A DNA stretch of 64,000 nt from Megalonaias nervosa (GCA_016617855.1 JAECUM010006717.1:25392-89391); one strand, 5' to 3'; numbered from the stretch's first letter, positions 27,005-37,346 are shown. A program made the numbers and translations. The notes: generated by a model from the letters alone, not told the origin.

Positions 27005-28540
27005 TTTTCGACAGTGTCCTCAAATGCTGTATCTCCACGTTGTTATGGCAAAATGTGTCTCCTTTTATACATCCACCATTTCAAAATTAAGTTCCATTCA
27101 GAAATATGGTGTAAATCGTAGTTTAAGAGAAAACATCAAATGTCAAATGATCCTCTGTCGACGTAGAATACGCATGAGCAATAACACGAAATCATGATTA
27201 TTCGGAACAACCTACGATGTTTCTGATAGCCTTAAGGTGGCAGGGTCCAGTTTCGTAAATTGGCCCCTGGCATATTTCTTAACTTAAGACTATGGTGTGA
27301 CTTTTTCAGCTATTATTGTTTATGAATTAAAGCTATGGATATATTTGTGAATTAGGTGTTTCGGGCTTGTATTGTTCTTGAAATTGATGTCAGGCATGTA
27401 CACTTCCCATAGTTACTCTGCAGTATGTTGATAGTGAAATACCAATCGTCGGCTAGAAAGAAGAGCTAGCCTCCCATAGCAGTAAACACATGGGTTTGGG
27501 GCAAGTAGAATATCTCAAAAACGGCTTGGATGACAACTATTTTCAATTGCATCAGCCTGTTTAGCACACACTGTTTTGCAGAATTGTCATTTAGGAAAAG
27601 GGCTTGTGTCTGCACTGTTAGCATCACATGGTGTCAAAAATGAACTTCGGATATGAAAATTGCAGGTATAAATTTGGGTTTGCCGTGCATAAACTTCTTC
27701 TGCTATGAACTGCTATTGACTTCTCTGGTCAAGTGGATAATATTCTTATGCTTTGTTTTGATATAGGTATCCAAAAATATGGACCTTTTTGACCTCACTT
27801 GTGTATTTGATTTTTTATGATTTTTTTTTATACTAGGTCACTGATTGCGGCATTAAATTTGTACATAAAAACTGGCCCCTGCCCACCTTATGATTAGTAG
27901 GATTGACCTCGAAGTTACCAATGATGCGAGACTTCACTTTCATAATGAGCATCTCTATCACCTAGATCAAGTTTTGTTTCTGTCCAGAATTCTCCACCAG
28001 TTGTAATTAGAACCACTCTTTGCCATGCGACACAATGAAAATATAATTCGGAACTTATTCTTGTTTTGTTTGTTTTGTGTGGTTTTTCGTTACAATGTAG
28101 CCAGCAAGAAAGCACAGGGAAATAAAGACTTTATTTCAGTTATTTCCACTGAAATAATTATTCAAAACCATATCATGGAAGAAATCAAAATGATACACAT
28201 TAGCTATCCCTACAAAATGCATAACATTACTATAATTATAAATTATTAATTTGCAAAAGTAATATGATAACAGCGGTTGTGAATTTTCATTACTGATCTA
28301 GATCACAATCTTTGTCCTCATACCATGCGCACGTGCCGATGAGTGAAATTTGCATACATGTGCCGATGCCTGAGGAAAGTCATGTGGGGTAGAATACTTT
28401 AACCTAGATGAGTAATCAACAAAACCTCTATAATCATACTGCTCCATCATTCGATTGCTAAATCATATGAGTGATGATTGTGGAACCTACCATAAGCACT
28501 CTGACAAACATACAAACATTTACTTGATAGTAGTTGTATA
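27005..28540. other. Region upstream of RNF185
   Basis: This stretch should hold the 5' untranslated region and promoter of RNF185 (transcribed leftward). No TATA box at a convincing distance is seen. No other gene is recognised between it and the transposon locus. Confidence 0.5.
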
Positions 28541-28550
28541 TGGCTACTAG

Positions 28551-28665
28551 AGAACAAACGGAATAACATTTACCCGTAGACTTATATGGGAGCGACACTT
28601 GGGGGACAAACGGAATTAGCATTTGCCCGTAGACTTAAATGAGAGCGACACATGGACAAACGGGA
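28551..28665. repeat. About 54-bp direct repeat x2, possible terminal repeat of the older element
   Basis: A unit running 'acaaacggaattagcattt' then 'cccgtagactta' and 'gagcgacac' occurs twice in a row, with the start of a third. Its style is like the TIR of the inner element, which also has tandem units containing 'gggaattagcatta' and 'gcgacaa'. This could be the outer end of the older element. No matching inverted copy was found on the right side, so the assignment is tentative. Confidence 0.4.
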
Positions 28666-28879
28666 AATCCTATGTTAAATTTGTCCATATTTAAAATATA
28701 GCAATGGGTTTTTGGGGACGAAAGTGTTTATAGGAACAAAAGTGTTTATGGCGATAGATAAGTTTATGAGAACAAAAGTGTTTATAAGGAAAATGTTAGC
28801 TTTGTGATTCCTACAGGCTATTTCCGTGTTGAAAAATGTGTTGAGTCGTACGGGAGTTGTAATGTTAACATTTTTAGAT

Positions 28880-29420
28880 ACAATGCACCACATACACAAT
28901 CCAGCACCCCCTTTTTGATTACAATCCAGCACCTTTGTTTTTATTACTATCCAAAAACATAACATTTACAGTCCAACACCTTCTTTTGATTACAGTCCAA
29001 TACAACCCAGCACCAAATATTTTTTATTACTTTACAAACATACCATATATACAAGCCAGTACCCGATTTTTAATTACTATTAAACACTTAAGGGGTCTAC
29101 GGGAAATTAACAATAGGAATAGCTATCTACTATAGAATACCCAATAAACCCTATCCAAAACGTCTTGTTTATTGTCTAAAAATCTATACCAACAATCAGA
29201 AAAGGGCGTGATTAATAAGAAGGGGTTAAATCATACAAACATACTATCCACACACCACGTATGTTATCCAACAACCCATACACATGGCGTATTATGTAGT
29301 GTCTAAAATTTCATCATCTACTATTAGACTAAAATGGGTCTGATGAATAAGAAGCGATGAAATCACACAAACAAACAATCCACCACACAAACTTTACTAT
29401 TCAACACAACAAATACACAC
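28880..29420. repeat. Degenerate 'atccagcacc' and 'ctatccaacac' repeats
   Basis: Short recurring phrases ('tacaatccagcacc', 'actatccacacac', 'atccaacaccc') fill this stretch. They resemble the subterminal repeats at 33653-33905 of the inner element and suggest an equivalent subterminal region. There is no gene. Confidence 0.5.
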
Positions 29421-30549
29421 TATTGTTATGTATATTTTAATTTGCATTGAGTTTTTTTGAATTCATTATATGCTATGGATAATTGTATTTTGGATTTGAC
29501 CTTTTCTAAAATCAAGTTCATTTGCTAACTGACCTGAATCATTGATTTTGGTTTATGAGCAACATGTTTATCTCAGTCTGAATCCAGAACGTTATAACTT
29601 CCCCATGAAATACCGGGTCCAACGGTTGTTTATTACATTTTATATTACAATTAATAACAGACATTCTAGTTATAACTAAGATTTTTTTCTTGTAAACATT
29701 TGGAACCTTTCAGAATGAAATTTTCCAATCCATAATATTTTTTTTAGAAAATGCTAACTGCGACCTGAGGTCGAGTAGAGGACTATATAATCTTGTTCAT
29801 CTAGAAATTATTCATTCGTGCTGTAAGATCTGTTCAAAATCACTTGTATTATTGTCGTGTCCAGTATGTCATTTGGGCTGGGATTTATTTATTCAATTTT
29901 TTTAAAGCAAGTTATTATTTCTTTGGAAATATAAAATGCTCAAAAAATATTGGATTTATAGTGAATTTCAAATAACTATATATTCTTGGACTGTATTATT
30001 GTGATTCAGCAAAACAATGTTGGCACATCACTACGACACAGGCTATCACTGGCACAGCAATACTTCCAGCGTTGGATTTACTTTAGAATACCACTAAAGT
30101 TCATTTAGAACGTTAATCATTAGGATTTGTGTTAGAAATTCCAGGATTATTTGGGATTTATTTCGCAGTAAGTTCTTTTTGCATTTTTCATTTGTATTCT
30201 AGGGATATAAATTATTATTTTGACTTTTACAAAACTTTTTGCTCTTTTCTGTTACTATGTTTAAGACCATAGAGTCGCGACACTATCCAAAACGTGTTGT
30301 GTAGTGTCCTACACCTATTATCAGTCTAAAAGGGCATGATGTAAATGAAGGAGATGAAATCGCACAAATATACTATCCTAACACACCACCCACCTATCCA
30401 ACACCCCATGCACACTATCCAAAATCGCATTTCCCCATGATTGAATGATGTGCGTGTGCGAGTGTGTGAGTGTTTGAGTCACTTTTCAAAAGTATAAAAA
30501 ATGAAGACAAAGACACAATTACGTTTTCTTTGGTATATTATCATTTTTG
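29421..30549. other. AT-rich stretch without recognised gene
   Basis: No coding frame is supported. About 30280-30430 again contains 'ctatccaa' phrases, so this is probably a non-coding part of the older element. Confidence 0.4.
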
Positions 30550-31030
30550 AATCACTATGAAAATTTCACAGCATCAAAAAACCCATTATCTTGTTTCTTT
30601 CTTCAACATCTGTCCCTCGTTTTGAATTTCTTCACCAGAATAGGTTCTTCCTCTTCTGCTGTATCTTCTACTGGGTCTGGATTTTTTGCATTTCTTGACG
30701 GGGATGAGTTCTTCTTCTTTTATTTCTGCAGACCCATCCTCCTCCTCCTCTTGCCTAGTCTATTGTTCGTTCTCTTTCTTCTTCGGATGCTTTGAAGACC
30801 AATGTCCATTTTCCTGACAATGATATCATGTATCTTTACCTCTGTCCCTCTTTTCTCCTTCCTTTCCTTTGCTTTAACGCTGTGGGCATTCTGCAGCCCA
30901 ATGTCCTTTCTCCTGACAGATACAGCAATTATCTTGACTTTTATCTCGTGAGAAGTAGTCCGCCGTCTTCTCTGAAATATACTTTCATATGACTCTCTGC
31001 AAATTTCTGACTAGAAAGGTGATCTGTTTT
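30550..31030 (-). pseudogene. Double zinc-knuckle protein, older copy
   Basis: On the minus strand two CCHC-type zinc-knuckle segments are visible. The first, at about 30927-30887, has CCICQEKGHWAAEC; the second, at about 30830-30782, has YHCQENGHWSSKH and lacks its first and last cysteines. An acidic and basic low-complexity tail follows toward 30550. It corresponds to the plus-strand gene at 43858-44233 of the inner element and lies next to, and divergent from, the polymerase remnant, as in that element. Stops interrupt the frame. Zinc knuckles bind single-stranded nucleic acid; the role in the element is unknown. Confidence 0.7.
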
Positions 31031-31082
31031 GACTCTTCCATCTTCAGAATTTGAAAGCTGAATCAATACCATTAGGGTAAGA

Positions 31083-31120
31083 CACTTGCCCTATATATAG
31101 GGACCTAATGCGTATAAAAC
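31083..31120. promoter_or_regulatory. Divergent TATA-type promoter, older copy
   Basis: 'ccctatatataggg' is a palindromic TATA motif, followed by 'gcgtataaaactt' about 20 bp on. It sits between the zinc-knuckle remnant (minus) and the polymerase remnant (plus), the same place as the divergent TATA pair at 43723-43760 in the inner element. Confidence 0.6.
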
Positions 31121-31142
31121 TTAGTCAAAGTTTGCCATCAAG

Positions 31143-31960
31143 ATGAAACAATTGCACTATTACAATGAAAACTTAGAAGATGAAATCAAGAGGCAACGAC
31201 ATGTGCTGTCACCTCATGCGATAGCTGAATTGTTAGCACAAGTACATGTTAATGATTTCGAAGAGTATATGAGTGAGCCTGAATCAACACCCTCCACTTA
31301 TACCACAAAACCACAAATAGACAATCCACCCAAAATGAAAGTCGTTCGGTAGTTCCCGAAAATTATTACCACATTCCTGAGACACAAAACTGACTTCCAG
31401 AAAATATATAACCACATCTTACATGCACACGGTGAAATTTAAATAGTTCGAGTCCGAAGTAAGTAGGTAGAAGGCTTGTGATTCCTTATTACAGACACCG
31501 AAACGACAATGCCATGCTAAAGAGGGCGATCGTTTGAGACTCTCCATCCATCACGACAGTTTTATGTCCCCCGTCTGGATCGAGTTTAGCACACCGGCAG
31601 AACAAACACTCTCCAAAGTCATCTATAAAATTCAATACGTCCAACAATCCAATGACGATTTCAACATAACTGATGGAAATATGCACTTGACTTGACCTAC
31701 GTTTCACCTTGTAAAAGTAGCAGGCCACGTATAAAAGTGTTTTTGGTTAACGACATTCTCAGTACCAAACGCAGTAATATCCAAATTAACAACTCCGAAG
31801 ACCAGATATGCTTTGCACAGGTCACCATCGTGGTTCGTTTGTATGACAAGAACGAGACCACAGAATGGAAAAGAATATTGGGAGATCAAGCGAAAATCGG
31901 ACCGACTCAAACAAAGAAGAGAAGCCTAACTCCTGTGATAGCAGACCTGCATATCTAAAG
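31143..31960 (+). pseudogene. Family B DNA polymerase, N-terminal remnant (older copy)
   Basis: The first frame (31143-31352) starts with ATG and includes the phrase EYMSEPES, which matches MSEPES at the start of the inner polymerase ORF. Further on, in other frames, RLRLSIHHDS (about 31530), FNITDG (about 31660) and 'INNSEDQICFAQVTIV' (about 31790-31840) match segments of the inner copy in order. The C-terminal catalytic part is absent and the remnant runs into the BIR fragment. The strand is opposite to the inner copy. Several frameshifts and stops make it non-functional. Confidence 0.75.
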
Positions 31961-32059
31961 AGACTGCGTGTGGCAATCCTGAAATGCAATATCTTCAAGA
32001 TCTCTTGGTTCATTGCTGTATGTTAAAAGTGTATCCTAAAGTGGTTTCCGGAGCTCATG

Positions 32060-32235
32060 TGCTTCCAAACAATTAGCAAGAGCTGGGTTTGTCTACTTGG
32101 GGGAAGGATATAAAGTACGGTGTTTTGGTTGTGGTGTGTCACTTCACGGATTGGAAGATAAAGACTCGGCCTACCTGGAACATGCCAGATGGTTTCTGCG
32201 ATGCCACTACCTTTCTTTGGTAGTGCCAAAGTAAT
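32060..32235 (+). pseudogene. BIR (IAP-like) domain remnant, older copy
   Basis: One plus-strand frame reads LARAGFVYLGEGYKVRCFGC, then GVSLHGLEDKDSAYLEHAR and a terminal histidine/cysteine pair (RCHYL). This is the second half of a BIR domain with the zinc ligands C, C, H and C all visible. It closely resembles the BIR gene at 40206-40824 of the inner element. The N-terminal half of the domain is missing. It lies between polymerase and ELRER-type remnants, as in the inner element. Confidence 0.85.
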
Positions 32236-32244
32236 ATCGTCTTC

Positions 32245-32427
32245 ATGGATACTAGAAAAGGGAACATTTATAGTTTGCCTCTTGAGCTGAGAGAACGCAA
32301 TTACAGAGAGTTCGTCAACATACAAGTGAAAAGCAAAGAACACTTACATCCTTTACGAAACAGACATTTTAACTACTTATATCTGAATACTATTAAAACG
32401 CTGATCACTTCGAAACTATTCAAATGA
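32245..32427 (+). CDS. ELRER-type small protein, older copy
   Basis: The 60-codon frame contains LPLELRERNYREFVNIQVK, a clear relative of LPVELRERIYRELVKIQVK in the inner element (39521-39811). The pattern LPxELRxxIYxEL is reminiscent of the start of F-box-like domains, but this is similarity by eye only. The frame is shorter than its relative, and sequence past the stop (to about 32640) continues to look related in broken frames. Function is unknown. Confidence 0.55.
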   Translation: MDTRKGNIYSLPLELRERNYREFVNIQVKSKEHLHPLRNRHFNYLYLNTIKTLITSKLFK

Positions 32428-32760
32428 TCAGACATCTATCAACATTTACCTGCCTCCGTAAAGAGTTTGGATGCCAAGACCTTTTACCTACAATGTGGTA
32501 GTGATACACAGAATTCCATGGAACGAATTGAAAACTTGATAAACGTACAGGAATACCACAAAACTCATAAGCATCGCTTTATGATGAAACTCTTATGTGA
32601 TGTGTGGTGAGATAGAGACTGAAATAAAATTCCTTCACAATCCTTTACATCCAGATTCCGTTTGGCATGTAAGTGAATATTTCATCCAAAAGAATGACTT
32701 TCCTGTGAATGACTAGTTTAGAAGAGCATATTCAGAATCTGACTTTGGAAATGTGGGAGT

Positions 32761-33168
32761 AGTACTAGGGGACGATATAGCGACAATGGGACTTCCATGC
32801 AAAATACCCCCTGGGACGATATGGCAACAAGATTTATAGCGACAATGGGAATTAGCATTACAAGACACCCCTGGGACGATATGGCGACAAGATTTATAGG
32901 AACAATGGGAAAATACATTACAGGTGGGATGACGTCACGGAACTGGCAACAATGTTGCAAGTGGCTGACTTGAATACGCGCGGCTAGCCTAGGTAGGGAC
33001 AAATACAATAGAGACAGAGACATAGAAACATGGTTAGAGACAGAGACATATACAACACAGTCATTGATGAATATCAATCTATCACATTTAAAATTATACA
33101 ACTAAAAAATTTTTAGACAAGAAAGAGTAAATCTTTTCGAGACAGTGAAGTGGCCCTGAAAAGGGCCT
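32761..33168. repeat. Left terminal inverted repeat
   Basis: It pairs with 45650-46070 in inverse orientation over about 410 bp with a few mismatches and small indels. Within it a 60-bp unit ('gggacgatatggcgacaag' and following bases) recurs at 32812 and 32872, with a partial unit at 32768. The inner edge contains a histone-type stem-loop at 33152-33167. Confidence 0.95.
33132..33167 (-). terminator. Histone-type 3' processing signal 1
   Basis: Read on the minus strand: stem GGCCCT, loop TTTC, stem AGGGCC (33167-33152), preceded by CAAA and followed by ACTTC. Eleven nt further is TCGAAAAGA (33140-33132). This matches the metazoan replication-dependent histone mRNA 3' end: a 16-nt stem-loop with UYUM loop plus a purine-rich U7-pairing box. 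It lies downstream of the coiled-coil ORF at 33264-33555. Confidence 0.85.
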
Positions 33169-33263
33169 TTGCGTTTCCTCTTCTTTGTCTTCTAAGTTCT
33201 TATTTTCCTCCACCAACTTCTTATTTTCTCTCTTACACTTTTTGTCTTCTTCTCATTCTTTTC

Positions 33264-33555
33264 CTACTTTTTTCCCTTCTCCTCCTCCTCTTTCTGTTTC
33301 TTCCTCTTTTCATTTTCTTCTTCTTTTTCAATTTTTTCATTCCATTCTCTCATCCTCTGTTTGTCTTTTATATCTTCCTTTTTTTCCTTTTCTATTCTAA
33401 TCATCTCAGTTAAGATCTCCTTCTCTTTCTTTAAATTGGTAATCTTCATTCTTAGTCTATGAGGACTATAAACCCCAAACTAGCATCTCCTCCACCATAC
33501 CTAGTGTGTCTACTACCTCCTACAATCTCAGCATTCTCTCCATGTTGCTAGCCAT
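33264..33555 (-). pseudogene. Small coiled-coil protein, frameshifted
   Basis: An ATG at 33555 follows an AT-rich 'aataaaaaatgg' context but reaches a stop after eleven codons. Overlapping frames then encode a glycine-rich stretch (GGSRHTRYGGGDASLG) and a strongly charged segment (33449-33264) starting MKITNLKKEKEILTEM and ending in Lys/Glu runs, which should form a coiled coil. At least two frame changes are needed to read through, so it is listed as broken. The plus-strand long frames here are only the pyrimidine complement of the Lys/Glu codons. The product is not recognised. Confidence 0.45.
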
Positions 33556-33652
33556 TTTTTATTCTGTGTAGAATGGCGCGAATGACAAGCGCTATGATTT
33601 ATATACTTCAAGCACGGACGTGAAGGAAAATATCCCTTACACTCACTTCACA

Positions 33653-33905
33653 TATTATATACTATCCACACAAAAAAACACAACATATCTACTATCCATA
33701 CAGACGGGAAGAGAAGAAAAACACACCCATATCTACTATCCACACAAACGTACGCGAACTCACACAAACACACCATATCTATTATCCACATAAAAGTACG
33801 CGACGGCATAAAACACACACTCTACTATCCACACAAACGTACACGAACGCACACAAATACAGATTATACTATCCACACAAACGTACGCGATCGCATTCAA
33901 GCACA
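33653..33905. repeat. Subterminal 'ctatccacacaaac' repeat array
   Basis: About six degenerate units of 40-60 bp share 'actatccacacaaac' followed by 'gtacgcgaacgcacacaaa'. Similar phrases occur in the older element at about 29240-29400 and 30350-30430. There is no coding potential. Confidence 0.8.
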
Positions 33906-33990
33906 CACACATACACATACATATCAGTAAAGGAGTGAGTGTTTATAGTCACATTACTCTATATTCACACAAACTGGCAACTTGAATTGT

Positions 33991-34029
33991 GTCTCTTTTC
34001 TAGAGATTTGGTTAGCCCTGAGAAGGGCT
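33991..34029 (-). terminator. Histone-type 3' processing signal 2
   Basis: Minus strand: stem AGCCCT, loop TCTC, stem AGGGCT (34029-34014). The outer G-C pair of the other copies is replaced by A-T on both sides, a compensatory change. AGAAAAGAGAC follows 10 nt downstream within 34003-33991. The stem-loop begins almost directly after the stop codon of the preceding frame at 34032. Confidence 0.75.
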
Positions 34030-34031
34030 GT

Positions 34032-34420
34032 TTATCCTTGGAACTCCAACTGCACCTGGCTAATGGTGACATCTCCCAAACCTGGTACCACAGATACAAC
34101 GTCTCCTCCAGTCCTGCTCCCAACTGATGTTTGTGGTTGGGAGCGCAGACGGGGCTTGAGTGGCTTCACTATCCCACTCCTCCGTTTGAGGGATAGTGAA
34201 GACTTGTTCCCTCTGTCTTCTCCTATGCCACACTCGTGCATTCGTGGATGCTGTGGCCTCCTTATTTCCTCTTCCCAGTTTTCTCACTGGGGGATCACGG
34301 GTCTTAGTACTGGTAGTAGTGGTTGTTGTGGCTGTTGTGGCTGTGGTTGACGTGCCTGTGGTGGTGCTATTGCCTGTGGAGGCGTCTTCACCTCAGACTT
34401 GACCTCACACTGAGGCCTCA
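34032..34420 (-). pseudogene. Thr-rich then basic small protein, frameshifted
   Basis: Minus-strand frames begin in a threonine-rich repeat (codons ACC/ACA at about 34390-34310) and pass into a basic segment with RDPPVRKLGRGNKE and VWHRRRQREQVF. A second frame (34241-34032) ends LEFQG and stops just before histone-type signal 2. No domain is recognised; basic composition would suit a DNA-binding or virion core role, which is inference. The frames are not continuous. Confidence 0.4.
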
Positions 34421-34441
34421 GTATGAGGTGAGGCAGGATCC

Positions 34442-34954
34442 CTAACTTCTTTCCAACTTCTTCTTTCTTCTTTTTTCCTCTTCCTCCTCTTCAAGACTGT
34501 CAGCTTCTGCTATGGCCTCCATAGCCAGTTCGTCCAGGAGACGTCTGGCATATTCCAGGTGCATCTGGAGCTCCAACAGTTTTGTGATTCTGCTCATCTT
34601 CTTCGAAGTTAACAGGTGACTGTTGGAAGGGGGACTGACGTTGGACGCAAGGCTCCCATTGTTCCCGTTAGAGGAATATTTCAGGGACGGATTGGGGAGA
34701 AGGTAACCGATGCAACTGCTCAGTAAAATGGTCCATAATTGTTTGTCTCCTTGTTGCAAACTCAAATTGGCAATGGCAGCACCGATGACACAATACACCA
34801 CAAAGATTTGGCAGAAAAAGTCGATTTGCGTTTTAGGCACACGTTCTCCACACCACACCCACAAGGGTTGCTTTTGTACATCTTGCACAGAAGAACTGGG
34901 GGAAGGAGTGGTCACTGCAGTAGCTGATACTGTCTTGAAGGGCATGATGCTCAC
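34442..34954 (-). CDS. Polinton small membrane protein
   Basis: An intact 170-codon frame. Residues of about 45-65 are hydrophobic (FFCQIFVVYCVIGAAIANL), followed by GDKQLWTILLSSCIGYLLP and NPSLKYS, a signature I recognise from small membrane proteins next to the integrase in Polinton-like elements. The C-terminal third is an Arg/Glu-rich helix (SLEEEEEEKRRKKK). Its start overlaps the end of the integrase by 4 nt, suggesting coupled or nested expression. The function is not known. It is one of the few undamaged frames in the element. Confidence 0.7.
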   Translation of the reverse strand: MSIMPFKTVSATAVTTPSPSSSVQDVQKQPLWVWCGERVPKTQIDFFCQIFVVYCVIGAAIANLSLQQGDKQLWTILLSSCIGYLLPNPSLKYSSNGNNGSLASNVSPPSNSHLLTSKKMSRITKLLELQMHLEYARRLLDELAMEAIAEADSLEEEEEEKRRKKKLERS

Positions 34955-36062
34955 TTCCTTTTATAGTCGATGACTTGCGAAGCGTCAATCCAAGAGTCAA
35001 AACTCGGCGGATATCCTTTCCAACGTACTTTGACTTCTTTGACACGTCGTTTTCCCACTTTTCGGGTTCTTAGATGGAGAATGCTCTCTATCTCGTACAC
35101 GTCGTCTTCTTTTTTGGTCACAACTTGTAACTCGTGCAAGTAAAACGTTCCTTTTAACACTTCCCCGTTCATGTCTTCCAATTTATAGACGGGAAGATAA
35201 CGGCCACGCACTCGTTTAATGACACGAAACAATTCGGTGGTCCAGTTGGGTAAGTAACCTTTGTCGAAAGTGCGTTTTGGTTTTGCCAATGCGCACCCAA
35301 TCTCCTGCTGCCAACACTCCACCTTTCTTGGGGACAGTCACCGTCGGAGACGTACCAAACAGGCTCTCGAAGACGGTCACTTCGTAGTCGGGAGTCATTT
35401 CTTGCGGGGCACGTCCGATGCTCCGATGGTAAGATTGCTTGTACGCTTGGACCAGGTGCGGCAAGACATCGATGTACTTGAGAGTGTGTTGATGTGTAAA
35501 ATATTTCCACATGCGATCTTTCAAGGTGCATTGAAAACGTTCCACGATGCTGGCTTTGGTTTCGGGATTCTCAGTGGTGACAAAAAATGAATGTCACATT
35601 TCTTCAATTCTTTTTGGAAAGCTTGGTTCAGAAATTCGGTGCCTTTGTCGGTTTGCCATCGAAGAGGGTGACGCCCGCTTTGTTTCAATACCAGTTGGAG
35701 GGCTAGCACTAACTCACTGCTCGATTTGGAAGTCAATGGCACGACCCAGGCAAATTTGGAAAAGACGTCGATGACACAAAACAAATATTTGTAGCCACGA
35801 TTGTAGGTGGCCAAATGAGAGACATCGGCTAAATCAGCTTGCCATTGATGATCGATTCACTCCACTCGGGTGCAACTTCTTGAAAATTTGCATCGAATGG
35901 GTTGTGTATGGTGTACGTGGCTTGTTCTTGTAACCATCGTTGTACTTGAGGTAAATGGACACTTTTCAGTCGAGTTGTGGCAGCACGATACAATTTCTGA
36001 ACTCCTCCGTAACCTGCAGGATGGGATGGATCGTAGTGTATGCTGGCTAACACCTTCTCCAT
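34951..36062 (-). pseudogene. Retroviral-type integrase with C-terminal chromodomain
   Basis: Four overlapping minus-strand frames give the domains in order. At 36062-35829 is an N-terminal zinc-binding-like region (YGGVQKLYRAA, WLQEQATYTIH). At 35814-35216 is the catalytic core: first Asp in CVIDVFSKFAWVVPL, second in RWQTDKGTEF, Glu near 35565-35550 in a context followed by ERFQCTLKDRMW, and YHRSIGRAP after it. At 35322-34951 is a C-terminal part ending in a chromodomain (VRWKGYPPSFDSWIDAS). All DDE residues can be located. The core is typical of Polinton integrases, which insert linear DNA by the retroviral mechanism; the chromodomain may direct targeting. Frame changes near 35815 and 35540 break the gene. 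Confidence 0.92.
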
Positions 36063-36070
36063 TTTTTAAT

Positions 36071-36750
36071 AAGTTATCCACTCTTCACTGATGCTACTCT
36101 GGATGCGATGTGGGGGTGATTTGGAAACTGCTTTACGTGTCCGATGTACCACGGGAGTAGTAGTCGAGGGTAATTGTGGTGGTGGTGGTGGCAGTAATGG
36201 GATGGCTTTGGTCCTCTTTTCTTTTTTTACTTCTGGTTTCACTTCTTTCTTTTTGACTTCTGTCGAAGGAGGAGTGGACATCATCTTTTTTTACCCAAAC
36301 TTTAAGATCTTCTCGTTGTGGTGTAGGGGAAGGGGTCAACAAGGACGCTGCAATCTTACTAGGGACGGGAGCTACTGACGGTGTTTGAAAGACTTCTCGT
36401 ACCTCTTCTTCCTCAGACATCCGTGGAGCTGCATCTGTCTTGACCACTGGGGGTGTTGGTAGTGGTGGACTTTTCATCAGAGTCTTAAAATCTTTCAGAG
36501 TGGGTAGAGCTGTTTCGTCTAAAGCTTTCTGGTGAAAGAGTTGCAGTCGTTGCAACAGTTGGCCGTACCGCTGCGATTTTTCCGCTTCTTACAAATCGCT
36601 GACATCCATCAACGATTGTAATTCGTGTTGTAACTGGGACATCTCGGTCAAATGAGGATTGGGAGGTAAATGCGGGGTCCGTTGTTCTTGCCAACGATGG
36701 CATTCCATCCATCGTTTGTAAGTTACTAAAGCTAGTTTTCGTCCTTTCAT
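36071..36750 (-). pseudogene. Polinton small structural-type protein, interrupted by a stop
   Basis: The ATG at 36750 opens KLALVTYKRW, then a Pro-rich and helical stretch with LQHELQSLMDV and, after an in-frame TAA at about 36590, YGQLLQRLQLFHQKA. This resembles a conserved Polinton protein that follows the hydrophobic protein and has a 'VLVPYD'-like start, by recall of pattern only. The C-terminal half (36555-36133) is Pro/Thr/Lys rich, with EVREVFQTPS and a charged WVKKDDVHSSFDRS stretch. Pieces of the same protein are seen in the older copy at 47107-47430. The function is unknown and may be structural. Confidence 0.55.
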
Positions 36751-36821
36751 CGGATTTCATGATCACGTCTAAGATCTTTTCATTCCAGACAATCCTTTTA
36801 TCTTCTTCGACCTTTTTACCT

Positions 36822-37254
36822 TCATCCGAGGATTCTTCCCATCGTTCCCAGTACTCTTTTCAGCAAGGGTCCTCCTATTGCTCCCAGCAAGGGTCCTAAC
36901 AGGGGTAAAATTCCTCTGCGTTGCACCAACATCTTTTTCTTTTGACGAATGGAGATTTTCCTTTGGACCATTTGGCGAAGAACGTGTCGATGTTTGGCGA
37001 AGCATTCTTTCTGATGTTTAGACAAAGTTATCGTGCCTTTCAAGACGTTCAGACAACATTTGCACACGGTATCGATGATGTCTTTGGTGGCGGTGTGAAT
37101 GAGTTGTTTTCGCATGGGTGGAGGAACATTTGGACAGGACGGACAACATGTCCCAATGTTTGGCTAAACGAGGGGGCAGTCCATTTCTTTTTCCTTTTCC
37201 TTTATGGACAGAAGAACGACGACGGCAACGGTGTGCACGTCTTGGAGGGGACAT
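36822..37254 (-). pseudogene. Basic/hydrophobic small virion-type protein, frameshifted
   Basis: The ATG at 37254 opens an Arg-rich N-terminus (SPPRRAHRCRRRSSVHKGK). In the next frame (37115-36822) it continues with a small Cys motif (CKCCLNVLKG), a basic helix (HRHVLRQM, RQKKKML) and a very hydrophobic C-terminus, RGILPLLGPLLGAIGGPLL. This architecture is recurrent in Polintons and suggests a membrane-active or core protein. A TATA box lies about 55 bp upstream. A frame change near 37115-37145 separates the two halves. Confidence 0.65.
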
Positions 37255-37304
37255 CTTTGGGCGTTCAAAAGCACAAAGACACTGAACCTATCGTTTACCT
37301 CGGG

Positions 37305-37319
37305 TCTTTTTTATACTGG
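37305..37319 (-). promoter_or_regulatory. TATA box before the basic/hydrophobic gene
   Basis: Minus strand 'ccagtataaaaaagac', about 55 nt before the ATG at 37254. The core AGTATAAAAA is shared with the two BIR genes. Confidence 0.7.
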
Positions 37320-37346
37320 AATGCGTCGCCACTGATTGTCGGCTAG

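Larger units (their letters stand above)
28553..32760 (+). mobile_element. Older Polinton/Maverick-like element, left part
   Basis: This flank carries decayed relatives of genes of the inner element in inverted order and strand: a zinc-knuckle gene (minus, 30550-31030), a DNA polymerase N-terminal region (plus, 31143-31960), a BIR domain (plus, 32060-32235) and an ELRER-type ORF (plus, 32245-32427). Subterminal 'ctatcca' repeats at about 29240-29400 and 30290-30430 resemble those at 33653-33905. The left limit is uncertain. Confidence 0.75.

Noticed and set aside
30547..30795. Plus-strand frame of 82 codons, Phe/Leu-rich
   Set aside because: It is the shadow of the acidic/basic tail of the minus-strand zinc-knuckle remnant.
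33150..33413. Long plus-strand frames rich in Phe, Leu and Ser
   Set aside because: They are the complement of Lys/Glu-rich codons of the minus-strand coiled-coil ORF and a pyrimidine tract, with no protein signature.
33653..33905. CRISPR-like array
   Set aside because: The units are degenerate, unequally spaced and lie in a eukaryotic mobile element; this is a subterminal repeat.
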